64,000 bases of DNA, from NCBI GenBank assembly GCA_030647435.1, contig JAUSJX010000008.1, forward strand, positions 31,341-95,340. Reading direction: 5' to 3'. How positions within the stretch are numbered: position 1 is the first letter of the stretch; every line of letters begins with the position of its first letter. A model generated the notes under the pieces. It had not been told where the DNA came from. It worked only from the letters and a program-made list of their open reading frames with translations, and did not search any database. This document shows positions 1-7,510 of this stretch, one piece after another. The stretch comes from Candidatus Rokuibacteriota bacterium (lineage in GTDB: Bacteria; Methylomirabilota; Methylomirabilia; Rokubacteriales; CSP1-6). The translations under genes and the position numbers were made by a program.

Positions 1-2
1 TC

Positions 3-347
3 GTGGCGCTGGTCGGCGATGGCAGCGCGATGTACACCATCCAGTCGCTCTGGACGGCCGCCCACGACTCGATCCCCGTCGTCTACGTCATCTTCAACAA
101 CGCCTCGTACCGCATCCTCAAGCAGCGGACGCTCGCGCTCAAGGGCTTCTCCGCCGAGGACGACAAGTACGTCGCCATGGACCTGGTCAACCCGCGCCTC
201 GATTACGTGGGTCTCGCCAAGTCGATGGGCGTGGCGGGTGAGCTCGTGGAGAAGTCCGCCGACGTCGGGCCGGCCATCCACCGCGGGCTCGCCTCCAGCG
301 GCCCGTATCTCATAGACGTCCGCATCGACGGGTCCTTTAAGTCTTGA
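3..347 (+). CDS. Thiamine diphosphate-dependent enzyme, C-terminal part (5' end outside window)
   Basis: The reading frame is open from the first bases, so this is the last 114 residues or so of a longer protein. The GDGSAMY stretch followed by an NN pair about 25 residues later is the ThDP/Mg2+-binding motif (GDG-x(24-27)-N) of the acetolactate synthase / benzoylformate decarboxylase superfamily. The run NNASYRILKQR also resembles decarboxylases of the benzoylformate or oxalyl-CoA type more than biosynthetic acetolactate synthase. The substrate cannot be told from this fragment. The gene ends 14 bases before the preferred start of the SDR gene and both appear to belong to one transcript. Confidence 0.8.
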   Translation: MALVGDGSAMYTIQSLWTAAHDSIPVVYVIFNNASYRILKQRTLALKGFSAEDDKYVAMDLVNPRLDYVGLAKSMGVAGELVEKSADVGPAIHRGLASSGPYLIDVRIDGSFKS

Positions 348-361
348 GCGGCGGGCAAATC

Positions 362-1129
362 GTGAGCGGACGGCTCAAGGACAAGGTCGCCATCATCACC
401 GGCGCGGGGTCGCGCGGCCCGGGGCTCGGCAACGGCAAGGCCGCGGCCATCCTCTTCGCCCGCGAGGGCGCCCGCGTCCTCTGCGTGGACGCCAAGCCCG
501 AAAACGCCGAGGAGACGGCCAAGCTGATCGCCCAGGAGGGCGGCGAGGCCGCGGTCTTCACCGCCGACGTGACGCGCAAGGCCGAGTGCGAGGCGATGGT
601 CAAGGCGGCGCTCGATCGCTGGGGCGCCGTGGACATCCTCCACAACAATGTCGGCATCGAATCGCGCAAGACGCTCTTCGAGGTGACGGAAGAGGAGTGG
701 GACCAGGTCATGGCCGTCGACCTCAAGTCCATGCTCCTCGCGACCCAGGCGGCCGCCAGGCCCATGGTCGAGCGCGGGCGGGGTGCCATCATTTGCGTCT
801 CGTCCGTCGCCGCGCTGCGCGGCCACGGCCGCACCGCCTACGCTGCCGCCAAGGCGGGCGTCATCGGCTTCGTCCGCACCTGCGCGGCCCAGCTCGGCCC
901 CAAGGGCGTGCGTGTCAACGCGATCGCTCCCGGCATGGTCTGGACGCCGATGGTCGAGAGCGTCGGCCCAGAGCTAAGGGAGAAGCGGCGCAAGGCGAGC
1001 CCGCTCGGCACCGAGGGCGAGGGCTGGGACGTCGGCTGGGCGGCCGTCTCCCTCGCCAGCGACGAGGCGCGCTGGGTGACGGGCCAGACGCTCGTAGTGG
1101 ATGGCGGTTTGACGCTGACAACGCGCTAA
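362..1129 (+). CDS. SDR family NAD(P)-dependent oxidoreductase
   Basis: This is a 255-residue short-chain dehydrogenase/reductase of classical length. The N-terminal Rossmann glycine motif TGAGSRGPGLG, the structural NNVG motif near residue 96, and the catalytic Ser148, Tyr160 and Lys164 (in YAAAK) are all present. The GTG at 362 is preferred because the protein then starts right before the usual beta-1 strand. A TTG at 344, overlapping the previous stop codon, would add six residues. It lies between a ThDP enzyme and a luciferase-like oxidoreductase, which suggests a small catabolic operon acting on an alcohol, ketone or aldehyde. The substrate is unknown. Confidence 0.88.
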   Translation: MSGRLKDKVAIITGAGSRGPGLGNGKAAAILFAREGARVLCVDAKPENAEETAKLIAQEGGEAAVFTADVTRKAECEAMVKAALDRWGAVDILHNNVGIESRKTLFEVTEEEWDQVMAVDLKSMLLATQAAARPMVERGRGAIICVSSVAALRGHGRTAYAAAKAGVIGFVRTCAAQLGPKGVRVNAIAPGMVWTPMVESVGPELREKRRKASPLGTEGEGWDVGWAAVSLASDEARWVTGQTLVVDGGLTLTTR

Positions 1130-1137
1130 CTCTCACT

Positions 1138-1158
1138 GGAGACCGGAAAATGGTGATG
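1138..1158 (+). promoter_or_regulatory. Shine-Dalgarno and ATG out of frame with the following gene
   Basis: GGAGA at 1138-1142 sits an ideal distance before an ATG at 1150, followed by GTG ATG, but this start is in the +1 frame relative to the luciferase-like gene that begins at 1167. A single missing base after 1158 would join this start to the downstream frame and give an N-terminus reading MVMPFGMHLGHVGG, which fits the family. The start at 1167 itself has no good ribosome site. Confidence 0.5.
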
Positions 1159-1166
1159 CCTTCGGG

Positions 1167-2096
1167 ATGCACCTGGGACACGTGGGCGGGCCGATGGCCG
1201 ATATGCGCAAGCTCTGGCGCTTCGCGGACGCCAACGGCTTCGACTGGTTCTCCTCCGCCGATCACTTCCAGGAGTCGCCGTACCGCGACGGTAACGGCCC
1301 CTGCTTCGAAGCGATCAGCACGATGACGGCCATCGCGCTCGACACCAGGCACGTGCGCGTGGGCTCGCTCGTGATCTGCGTCAACTACAGGAACCCCGGC
1401 GTCCTCGCCAAGGCCATCTGCACCATCGACCACCTCTCCGGCGGCCGCTGCGAGATCGGCATCGGCGCCGGCTGGCACCAGCACGAGTACGAGGGCTACG
1501 GCATCCCCTTCGAGCGCATCGGCATCCGCCAGGACCACCTCGAGGAGGCGGTGCAGATCCTGCGCATGCTCTTCGACCAGCCGATCTCAAACTTCAAGGG
1601 TCAGTACTTCCAGCTCAACGACGCGCGCTGCAACCCCAAGCCTCTTCAGAAGCGCCTGCCCATCTGGGTGGGCGGCCAGGGCGAGAAGCGCACGCTCCGC
1701 ACGGCGGCGAAGTACGCCGACGGCTGGAACGCGCCCTACATCGACCCGCAGGTGTGGAAGGCCAAGAACGCGATCCTCGACGACTGGTGCGCCAAGGAAG
1801 GCCGCGACCCCAGGACGCTCGCGCGCTCCGTCAACGTCGGCTTCTACCTGGGCGCCGACGCCAAGGGGGTCCAGCGCGGCGAGGCGATCTTCAAGTCCCA
1901 CTGGGGCGAGAACCCGGAGCGCAAGGGTTTCTTCCGCGGCACGCCGAAAGACGCGCTCGAGATGTGCCAGGCCTATCAGGCGGTGGGCGTCCAGCGCGTG
2001 AACCTCGCTTTCCGCGAGGGCCCCTACGACTTCGACGCGCTCCAGGGCTTCGTCGAAACGGTCCTGCCGGCCTTCGGCATCAAGCGGCCGGCCTGA
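1167..2096 (+). CDS. Luciferase-like (LLM class) flavin-dependent oxidoreductase
   Basis: The protein has 309 residues in the annotated frame and matches the LLM family, TIM-barrel enzymes using FMN or F420. Family features seen are the N-terminal MHLGHVGG strand, FSSADHF, the GIGAGWHQHEYEGYG segment and the C-terminal WVGGQGEKRTLR. The hydride donor (FMNH2 or F420H2) cannot be decided from sequence by eye. The first few residues are probably missing, because the best ribosome site points to an ATG in another frame 17 bases upstream. Stop is followed by AGGAGA and the citrate synthase gene 13 bases on, so they are probably cotranscribed. Confidence 0.85.
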   Translation: MHLGHVGGPMADMRKLWRFADANGFDWFSSADHFQESPYRDGNGPCFEAISTMTAIALDTRHVRVGSLVICVNYRNPGVLAKAICTIDHLSGGRCEIGIGAGWHQHEYEGYGIPFERIGIRQDHLEEAVQILRMLFDQPISNFKGQYFQLNDARCNPKPLQKRLPIWVGGQGEKRTLRTAAKYADGWNAPYIDPQVWKAKNAILDDWCAKEGRDPRTLARSVNVGFYLGADAKGVQRGEAIFKSHWGENPERKGFFRGTPKDALEMCQAYQAVGVQRVNLAFREGPYDFDALQGFVETVLPAFGIKRPA

Positions 2097-2109
2097 GAGG
2101 AGACAGAAC

Positions 2110-3240
2110 ATGGCTGAAGGCACCCAGCTGATCCGCGGCCTCGAGGGCGTGGTCGCCGCCGAGACCGAGCTTTGCGACCTCGACGGCACGAACGGCCGCC
2201 TCGCCTACCGCGGCTACGACATCGACGACCTCGCGCGCAAGGCGACCTTCGAGGAAGTCGCGTATCTCCTCTGGATGGGCGAGCTGCCCAATAAGAGCCA
2301 GCTCGATCGCTTCATGGCCGAGCTGGCGGCGGCGCGACCGATCCCCGGCGATCTCGTCAAAGCCTACGCGCTGATGCCCAAGCAAACCGATCCCATGCGC
2401 GTGCTCCAAGCGTCCGTCGCGATCCTGGGCATGCACGACCCCGACACGAAAGACAACTCGCACGCGGCCAACCTGCGCAAGGCTGTGCGCCTGACCAGCC
2501 AGTTCGCCACGGCGATCTGCGCCCACCACCGAGTGCGCAGCGGCCAGGAGCCCGTGCCGCCGTCGAAGGACTTGTCGCTTGCGGCCAACTTCCTCTACAT
2601 GCTGACGGGGAAGAAGCCGAGCGAGGTCACGACCAAGGCCTTCGACGCGAGCCTCGTCCTCTACGCCGAGCACGAGCTGAATGCCTCGACCTTCACGACG
2701 CGCGTGATCGCGGCGACCTTGTCCGACATGCACTCCGCCGTGGCGGGAGGCGTCGGCGCGCTCAAGGGCACGCTCCACGGCGGCGCCGGCGAGGCCGTGA
2801 TGCGGACGCTGCTGGAGATCGGCAAACTCGACAACGTGGACGCCTTCGCGGACAAGGCGCTCGCCGAGAAGCGGCGTCTCATGGGCATGGGCCACCGCGT
2901 CTACACGGCCGGTGACCCGCGCGCGGCCATTCTCAAAGGCATGGCCGAGGCGGCGTGCCGGGAGACGGGGCAGGCGCTCTGGTACGACCTTGCGGTGAAG
3001 CTCCACGCCAAGGTCCACGCCGTCAAGAAGCTCATCCCCAACGTGGACTTCTACTCGGCGCCGCTCTTCTACTCGATCGGCATCCCCGTGGACCTTTTCA
3101 CGCCGGTCATCGCGACGTCCCGCATCGCTGGCTGGACGGCCAACCTCCTCGAGCAGTACGACGACAACCGGCTGATCCGCCCGCGCGCCGACTACAAGGG
3201 CCCCGGCAGAAAACCGTTCGTGCCAGTAGAAAAGCGATGA
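2110..3240 (+). CDS. Citrate synthase / 2-methylcitrate synthase family protein
   Basis: A 376-residue, short-type citrate synthase condensing oxaloacetate with acetyl-CoA or propionyl-CoA. Catalytic residues are recognisable: His223 in LHGGAGEAV, His262 in GMGHRVY and Asp313 in NVDFYSAP. The length and the MGMGHRVY motif are shared by small type II citrate and methylcitrate synthases, so gltA versus prpC cannot be settled from sequence alone. Its neighbours, an aconitase and a PrpF-like isomerase, make a methylcitrate-cycle role plausible. A clear AGGAGA ribosome site lies before the ATG. Confidence 0.9.
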   Translation: MAEGTQLIRGLEGVVAAETELCDLDGTNGRLAYRGYDIDDLARKATFEEVAYLLWMGELPNKSQLDRFMAELAAARPIPGDLVKAYALMPKQTDPMRVLQASVAILGMHDPDTKDNSHAANLRKAVRLTSQFATAICAHHRVRSGQEPVPPSKDLSLAANFLYMLTGKKPSEVTTKAFDASLVLYAEHELNASTFTTRVIAATLSDMHSAVAGGVGALKGTLHGGAGEAVMRTLLEIGKLDNVDAFADKALAEKRRLMGMGHRVYTAGDPRAAILKGMAEAACRETGQALWYDLAVKLHAKVHAVKKLIPNVDFYSAPLFYSIGIPVDLFTPVIATSRIAGWTANLLEQYDDNRLIRPRADYKGPGRKPFVPVEKR

Positions 3241-3256
3241 GCCGGCCTCACACTCC

Positions 3257-3421
3257 ACCCTCACCCTACCCTCTCCCTGGAAGGGAGAGGGGGGTCAGAT
3301 CTACCCTCTCCCCCTGGGGCAGAGGGCCGGGGGCCAGATCTACCCTCTCCCCCTGGGGCAGAGGGCCGGGGGCCAGATTTCCCCTCTCCCCGAGTGGGGG
3401 AGAGGGCAGGGTGAGGGGGTA
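3257..3421 (+). repeat. Composite GC-rich hairpin repeat, with a 39-bp tandem duplication
   Basis: Member of the CCCTCACCCTACCCTCTCCC ... GGGAGAGGG(CAGGGTGAGGGGG) hairpin family found throughout the window. This copy contains two exact 39-bp tandem units at 3302-3340 and 3341-3379, each with a CCCTCTCCCC / GGGGCAGAGGG half-hairpin. The element fills the whole gap between the citrate synthase stop and the aconitase start. Confidence 0.9.
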
Positions 3422-3431
3422 AGGTTCGCTG

Positions 3432-5366
3432 ATGCCAGGAAAGAGCGTCGCGCGGAAGCTGTTCGAGTCGCACCTGGTCGCGGGCAAGACCGTGGCCGGC
3501 GAGGAGGTCGGGCTGCGCGTGGACCAGTGCCTGCTGACCGACACCAACGGCAACATGGCGTGGCTGCAGTTCGAGGCCATGGGCTTTCCGCGCGTGAAGC
3601 CGTCAAAGGTCGTCAGCTACATCGACCACAACGTCAACCAGACGGACTCGCGGAACACGGACGACCACCGGTATATTCAGACCGCGTCGAAGCGCTACGG
3701 CTCTTGGTTCTCCAAGCCAGGCAACGGCATCTGCCACCAGGTGCACTTCGAGACCTTCAGCGTCCCTGGGCAGTTCGTCCTCGGCACCGATAGCCACACG
3801 CCGCTCTGCGGCTCGACGGGCATGCTGGCCATCGGCGCGGGCGGACTCGACATCGCCGTCGCGATGGGCGGCGGCGCCTATCACCTGCCCATGCCCAAGG
3901 TGGTCCGCGTCTGGCTCACGGCCCAGCTCAAGCCCTGGGTCCACGCCAAGGACGTGATCCTGGAATTGCTGCGCCGCTACTCGGTCCGCGGCGGCAGCGG
4001 CAAGATCTTCGAGTACGCGGGGCCGGGCGCGGCGACGCTGTCCCTGCCCCAGCGCGCGACCATCTGCAACATGGGCGCCGAGCTGACGCTGACGACCAGC
4101 GTCTTCCCCTCCGACGAGGCGACGCGCAGCTACTTCGCCCTCCTCGGGCGCGAGAAGGAGTGGCAGCCTTTCGCCGCGGATGCCGACGCCGAGTACGACG
4201 AGCAGATCGAGCTCGATCTTTCGGCCCTCGAGCCGCTGGTCGCCCTGCCCTCGTCGCCGGACAAGGTTGTGCCGGTGCGCGAAGTCGAAGGCACCGCGCT
4301 CGAGCAGGTCATGGTCGGCTCCTGCACCAATTCTTCGTGGGAGGACATGTGGGCCGTCGCCCGGACGATCCGAGGCGAGCGCGTGGCGCCCTCGGTCTCC
4401 TTCGTCGTCTTCCCGGGCTCGAGCCGCATCCTCGAGATCATGTCGCGCGAGGGGCTCTTGACCGACCTCCTCGCCGCCGGCGCCACGGTGTCAGAGCCCA
4501 CGTGCGGCTCCTGCGCCGGCATCGGGCACGTGCCCGCGGCGGGAGGCAAGAGCCTGCGCGCCTTCAACCGCAACTTCTCCGGGCGGAGCGGCGTCAAGGA
4601 CGACCAGATCTACCTCTGCTCGCCGCTGACCGCCGCCGCTTCCGCTCTGACCGGCGTTATCACCGACCCGCGCAAGCGCGGCGCCGCGCCCGAGCGCCAC
4701 TATCCGGCATCCCTCATCGCGTCCAACGCCGGCCTCGTGCCTCCGGCGTCGGAGAGCGAGGCGTCATCCACCACGGTGCTCAAGGGCCCCAACATCAAGG
4801 AAGTGCCGCGGGGGCGTCCCGTCGAGGCGACGCTCCGCGCGCCGGTGCTGATCAAGCTCGGCGACAAGGTCTCGACCGACGATATTTCGCCCTCGGGGAC
4901 GGCCGCGCTCGTCTTCCGCTCCAACGTCCCGGCCATCGCCGAGTTCACCTTCAGGAACACGGACGCGGAATTCGTCGCCCGCGCCAAGGCCGCGGGCACG
5001 GGCGTACTGGTGGGCGGCGAGATCTACGGCCAGGGCTCCTCGCGCGAGGCGGCGGTGCTCGGCCCGCTCCACCTCGGCGTGCGCGCCGTCCTCGCCAAGA
5101 GCTTCGCGCGCATCCACCGAGCCAACCTGATCAACTGGGGGCTCGTGCCGCTCGAGTTCGACAACCCCGCCGACTACGAGGCGATCCAGCGCGACGACAT
5201 GCTCCGCTTCGACGATCTCCGCGACGCGCTACTGGCGGGGCGGAAGATCGCGGTAACCAACGAGCGGACCGGCACGAGCTTCCAGACGCGCTGCGTGCTG
5301 ACGCCGCGCGAGCGCGACATCCTCCTCGCGGGCGGTCTCCTCGCCCAAACCGCCGCCGCGAAATGA
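3432..5366 (+). CDS. Aconitate hydratase (short, about 640-residue type)
   Basis: A 644-residue [4Fe-4S] hydro-lyase interconverting citrate/isocitrate or the 2-methyl analogues. Cluster ligands are Cys298 in GSCTNS and Cys358 and Cys361 in CGSCAG. The C-terminal swivel domain (about residues 475-640) has GDKVSTDDISPSG and the YGQGSSREAA substrate-binding motif. It is much shorter than AcnA or AcnD (about 870-900 residues) and closer in size to mitochondrial/archaeal-type aconitases. The stop codon formed an ATGA overlap with what looks like a duplicated start of the next gene, indicating that the two were once directly coupled. Confidence 0.93.
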   Translation: MPGKSVARKLFESHLVAGKTVAGEEVGLRVDQCLLTDTNGNMAWLQFEAMGFPRVKPSKVVSYIDHNVNQTDSRNTDDHRYIQTASKRYGSWFSKPGNGICHQVHFETFSVPGQFVLGTDSHTPLCGSTGMLAIGAGGLDIAVAMGGGAYHLPMPKVVRVWLTAQLKPWVHAKDVILELLRRYSVRGGSGKIFEYAGPGAATLSLPQRATICNMGAELTLTTSVFPSDEATRSYFALLGREKEWQPFAADADAEYDEQIELDLSALEPLVALPSSPDKVVPVREVEGTALEQVMVGSCTNSSWEDMWAVARTIRGERVAPSVSFVVFPGSSRILEIMSREGLLTDLLAAGATVSEPTCGSCAGIGHVPAAGGKSLRAFNRNFSGRSGVKDDQIYLCSPLTAAASALTGVITDPRKRGAAPERHYPASLIASNAGLVPPASESEASSTTVLKGPNIKEVPRGRPVEATLRAPVLIKLGDKVSTDDISPSGTAALVFRSNVPAIAEFTFRNTDAEFVARAKAAGTGVLVGGEIYGQGSSREAAVLGPLHLGVRAVLAKSFARIHRANLINWGLVPLEFDNPADYEAIQRDDMLRFDDLRDALLAGRKIAVTNERTGTSFQTRCVLTPRERDILLAGGLLAQTAAAK

Positions 5367-5448
5367 CCCAAGCGCGCGTCCCCAAGTCTCCCTCTCCCCC
5401 ACCGGGGGAGAGGGTAGGGTGAGGGGGCGATGACCCAAGCGCGCGTCC
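5363..5448 (+). repeat. Hairpin repeat flanked by an exact 19-bp direct duplication
   Basis: The sequence ATGACCCAAGCGCGCGTCC occurs at 5363-5381, overlapping the aconitase stop, and again at 5430-5448, as the first codons of the prpF-like gene. The 48 bases between hold one hairpin repeat copy (CCCTCTCCCCC / GGGGGAGAGGG then TAGGGTGAGGGGG). Removing the repeat plus one duplicate restores a tight ATGA overlap of the two genes. The structure looks like an insertion with target duplication. Confidence 0.85.
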
Positions 5449-6530
5449 GCGCCGTCTACATGCGCGGCGGCACCAGCCGCTGCCTGGTCTTCCACGAGCG
5501 CGATCTGCCGCCGGCCGGCGTCGAGCGCGACTACATTCTGCTGGCGGCGCTCGGCAGCCCCGATCCCTACGGCCGCCAGCTCGACGGACTGGGCGGCGGC
5601 ATCTCGTCGCTCTCCAAGGCCTGCATCATCGGCCCGACCACCCACCCAGGCGCCGACGTGGACTACACCTTCGCGCAGGTCGAGGTGGGCAAGGCGCACG
5701 TGGACTACACGGGCAACTGCGGCAACTGCTCCTCCGCCGTCGGGCCCTTCGCCATCGAGGAGCGCCTGATCCAGCCCATCGAGGGCGAGACGCTCGTGCG
5801 CATCCACAACACCAACACCAAGAAGCTCATCGTGGCGCGCGTGCCCGTGGCGGGCAGCGAGCCCGCCGTCCACGGCGACTTCGAGCTCCCCGGCGTGGCG
5901 GGCACGGGCGCGCGCATCGCGCTGGACTTCCTCGAGCCCGGCGGCGCGGGCACAGGCCGGCTCCTGCCGACCGGCAAGACACGTGAGATGGTCGAGGGCG
6001 TCGAGGCTTCGCTCGTGGACGCCTCCATCCCCATGGTCTTCGTCCGCGCCCGCGATCTCGGGCTCACCGGCACCGAGACGCCGCAGGCTGTGGACGGCGA
6101 CAAGGCGCTCTGCGCGCGCCTCGAAAAGATCCGTGTCGCCGCCTCGCACCTCATGGGCATCCCGGGCAGCGCCGCCACGCCGAAGATCGCCATGGTCACG
6201 GCGCCTGTCGAGTACACGGCCCTCGACGGCTCGCGCGTCGGCCGCGAGCAGGCCGACGTCGTCGCTCGCGCCATCTCCATGGGCAACTGCCACCGCGCCT
6301 TCCCGCTCACCTCCTCCATGTGTCTCGCCGTAGCAGCGCGCATCGAGGGCACCCTGGTCCACGAGTGCTCGACTGCCAAGCCCGGCGCCGACGTGCGCCT
6401 CGGCCACCCGTCGGGCGTGCTGCCCCTCGACGCCGTCGTCGCCAAGCAGGCCGGCGAGTACCACGCCGAGCGCGTCACCGTCTACCGCACCGCGCGCCGC
6501 CTGATGGAAGGCTGGGTCCGCATCCCCTGA
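5430..6530 (+). CDS. PrpF-family (DUF453) isomerase, probable 2-methylaconitate cis-trans isomerase or related tautomerase
   Basis: 366 residues with the diaminopimelate-epimerase-like double fold of PrpF proteins. Typical features are the N-terminal YMRGGTSRCLVFHERDLP segment, the LGGGISSLSKACI motif and YTGNCGNCSSAVGPFA carrying a conserved cysteine. PrpF works with AcnD in the methylcitrate cycle. Related proteins are 4-oxalomesaconate or aconitate isomerases. The aconitase just upstream supports an aconitate-type substrate. The ribosome site is provided by the G-rich arm of the hairpin repeat (GGTGAGGGGG) that precedes the ATG. Confidence 0.82.
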   Translation: MTQARVRAVYMRGGTSRCLVFHERDLPPAGVERDYILLAALGSPDPYGRQLDGLGGGISSLSKACIIGPTTHPGADVDYTFAQVEVGKAHVDYTGNCGNCSSAVGPFAIEERLIQPIEGETLVRIHNTNTKKLIVARVPVAGSEPAVHGDFELPGVAGTGARIALDFLEPGGAGTGRLLPTGKTREMVEGVEASLVDASIPMVFVRARDLGLTGTETPQAVDGDKALCARLEKIRVAASHLMGIPGSAATPKIAMVTAPVEYTALDGSRVGREQADVVARAISMGNCHRAFPLTSSMCLAVAARIEGTLVHECSTAKPGADVRLGHPSGVLPLDAVVAKQAGEYHAERVTVYRTARRLMEGWVRIP

Positions 6531-7510
6531 TGGACCGCCGCGCGTTCCTAGGCCTCGCGGCAACCGGCGTGGTCGCGGCGCCCGGTGTCGCCCGCGCTCA
6601 ACAGGCGGGCAAGGCCCACCGCATCGGCTTCCTGTCCCTGGGATCCGGCCCGGCCGCCCCGGTTGAGGCCTTTCGCGAGGGGCTGCGCGAGCTGGGCTAT
6701 GTCGAAGGGCGCAACCTCACCATCGAGTACCGATGGGCGGCAGGCAAGGCGGGGCGCCTGCCGGAGATGGCGGCAGAGCTCGTGCGGCTCAAGGTGGAGG
6801 TCATCGTCGGGGTTACGACGCCGGTCATCGAGGCAGCCAAGCGCGCGACCAGTACCATCCCCATCGTCATGGCGGCGGTGGCCGATCCCGTCGGCAGCGG
6901 CCTCGTCGCCGGCCTCGCCCGCCCGGGCGGCAATGTCACGGGCCTGACCCTGATGTCCACCGAGCTCGTCGGCAAGCGGCTCCAGCTGGTGCGCGAGCTC
7001 CTCCCCAAGGCCACGCGGGTTGCGGTGCTCTCCTACCACGGTTATACCTCCGCCACGAGGCCCTACCTCGAGCAGATGCGGGCCGCGGCGCAGCAGATGG
7101 GGATCCAACTCGTCGTCCAAGAAGTGAACGAGGCTAGGGACCTGCCCGACGCCTTCACCGCCATGCAGCGCGAGCGGGCCCAGGCGCTCGACGTGCGGGC
7201 CAGCCCGTTCAGCACTGAAAACGCCAAGCGCATCGTGGAGCTGGCGGCGCAGCACCGCCTGCCCGCCATGTACGACGTTCGAAGCTTCGTGGAAGCGGGC
7301 GGGCTCGTCTCCTATGGGCCGAGCGGCCTCGAGATATTCCGCCGGGCCGCCTTCTACGTGGACAGGATCCTCAAGGGCGCCAAGCCCGCCGACCTGCCGA
7401 TCGAGCAGCCCACGAAGTTCGAGCTGGTCATCAACCTGAGGGCGGCGAGGGCGCTCGGCCTGACCATCCCGCCGGCCCTGCTGGCGCGCGCGGACCAGGT
7501 GATCCAGTGA
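6530..7510 (+). CDS. ABC-type periplasmic binding protein, PF04392 family (copy 1)
   Basis: 326 residues starting MDRRAFLGLAATGVV with a Tat-like or Sec signal ending near ARAQQ. The mature part shows the family hallmarks HRIGFLSLG, FREGLRELGYVEG, the TIPIVMA strand and a C-terminal stretch VDRILKGAKPADLPIEQPT. This family (related to the putative tryptophan/tyrosine-binding TrpX proteins) usually works with an ABC permease and ATPase, but none is found beside it. The ATG overlaps the previous stop (TGATG). It is the first of three tandem paralogues. Confidence 0.88.
   Translation: MDRRAFLGLAATGVVAAPGVARAQQAGKAHRIGFLSLGSGPAAPVEAFREGLRELGYVEGRNLTIEYRWAAGKAGRLPEMAAELVRLKVEVIVGVTTPVIEAAKRATSTIPIVMAAVADPVGSGLVAGLARPGGNVTGLTLMSTELVGKRLQLVRELLPKATRVAVLSYHGYTSATRPYLEQMRAAAQQMGIQLVVQEVNEARDLPDAFTAMQRERAQALDVRASPFSTENAKRIVELAAQHRLPAMYDVRSFVEAGGLVSYGPSGLEIFRRAAFYVDRILKGAKPADLPIEQPTKFELVINLRAARALGLTIPPALLARADQVIQ

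Noticed and set aside
2080..3264. Long minus-strand open frame opposite citrate synthase (394 codons)
   Set aside because: Arg/His/Val-rich shadow produced by high third-position GC on the other strand; the plus strand encodes an unmistakable citrate synthase.
3302..3379. 39-bp tandem repeat as a CRISPR array
   Set aside because: The units are directly adjacent with no unique spacers, only two copies exist, and they belong to the hairpin repeat family.
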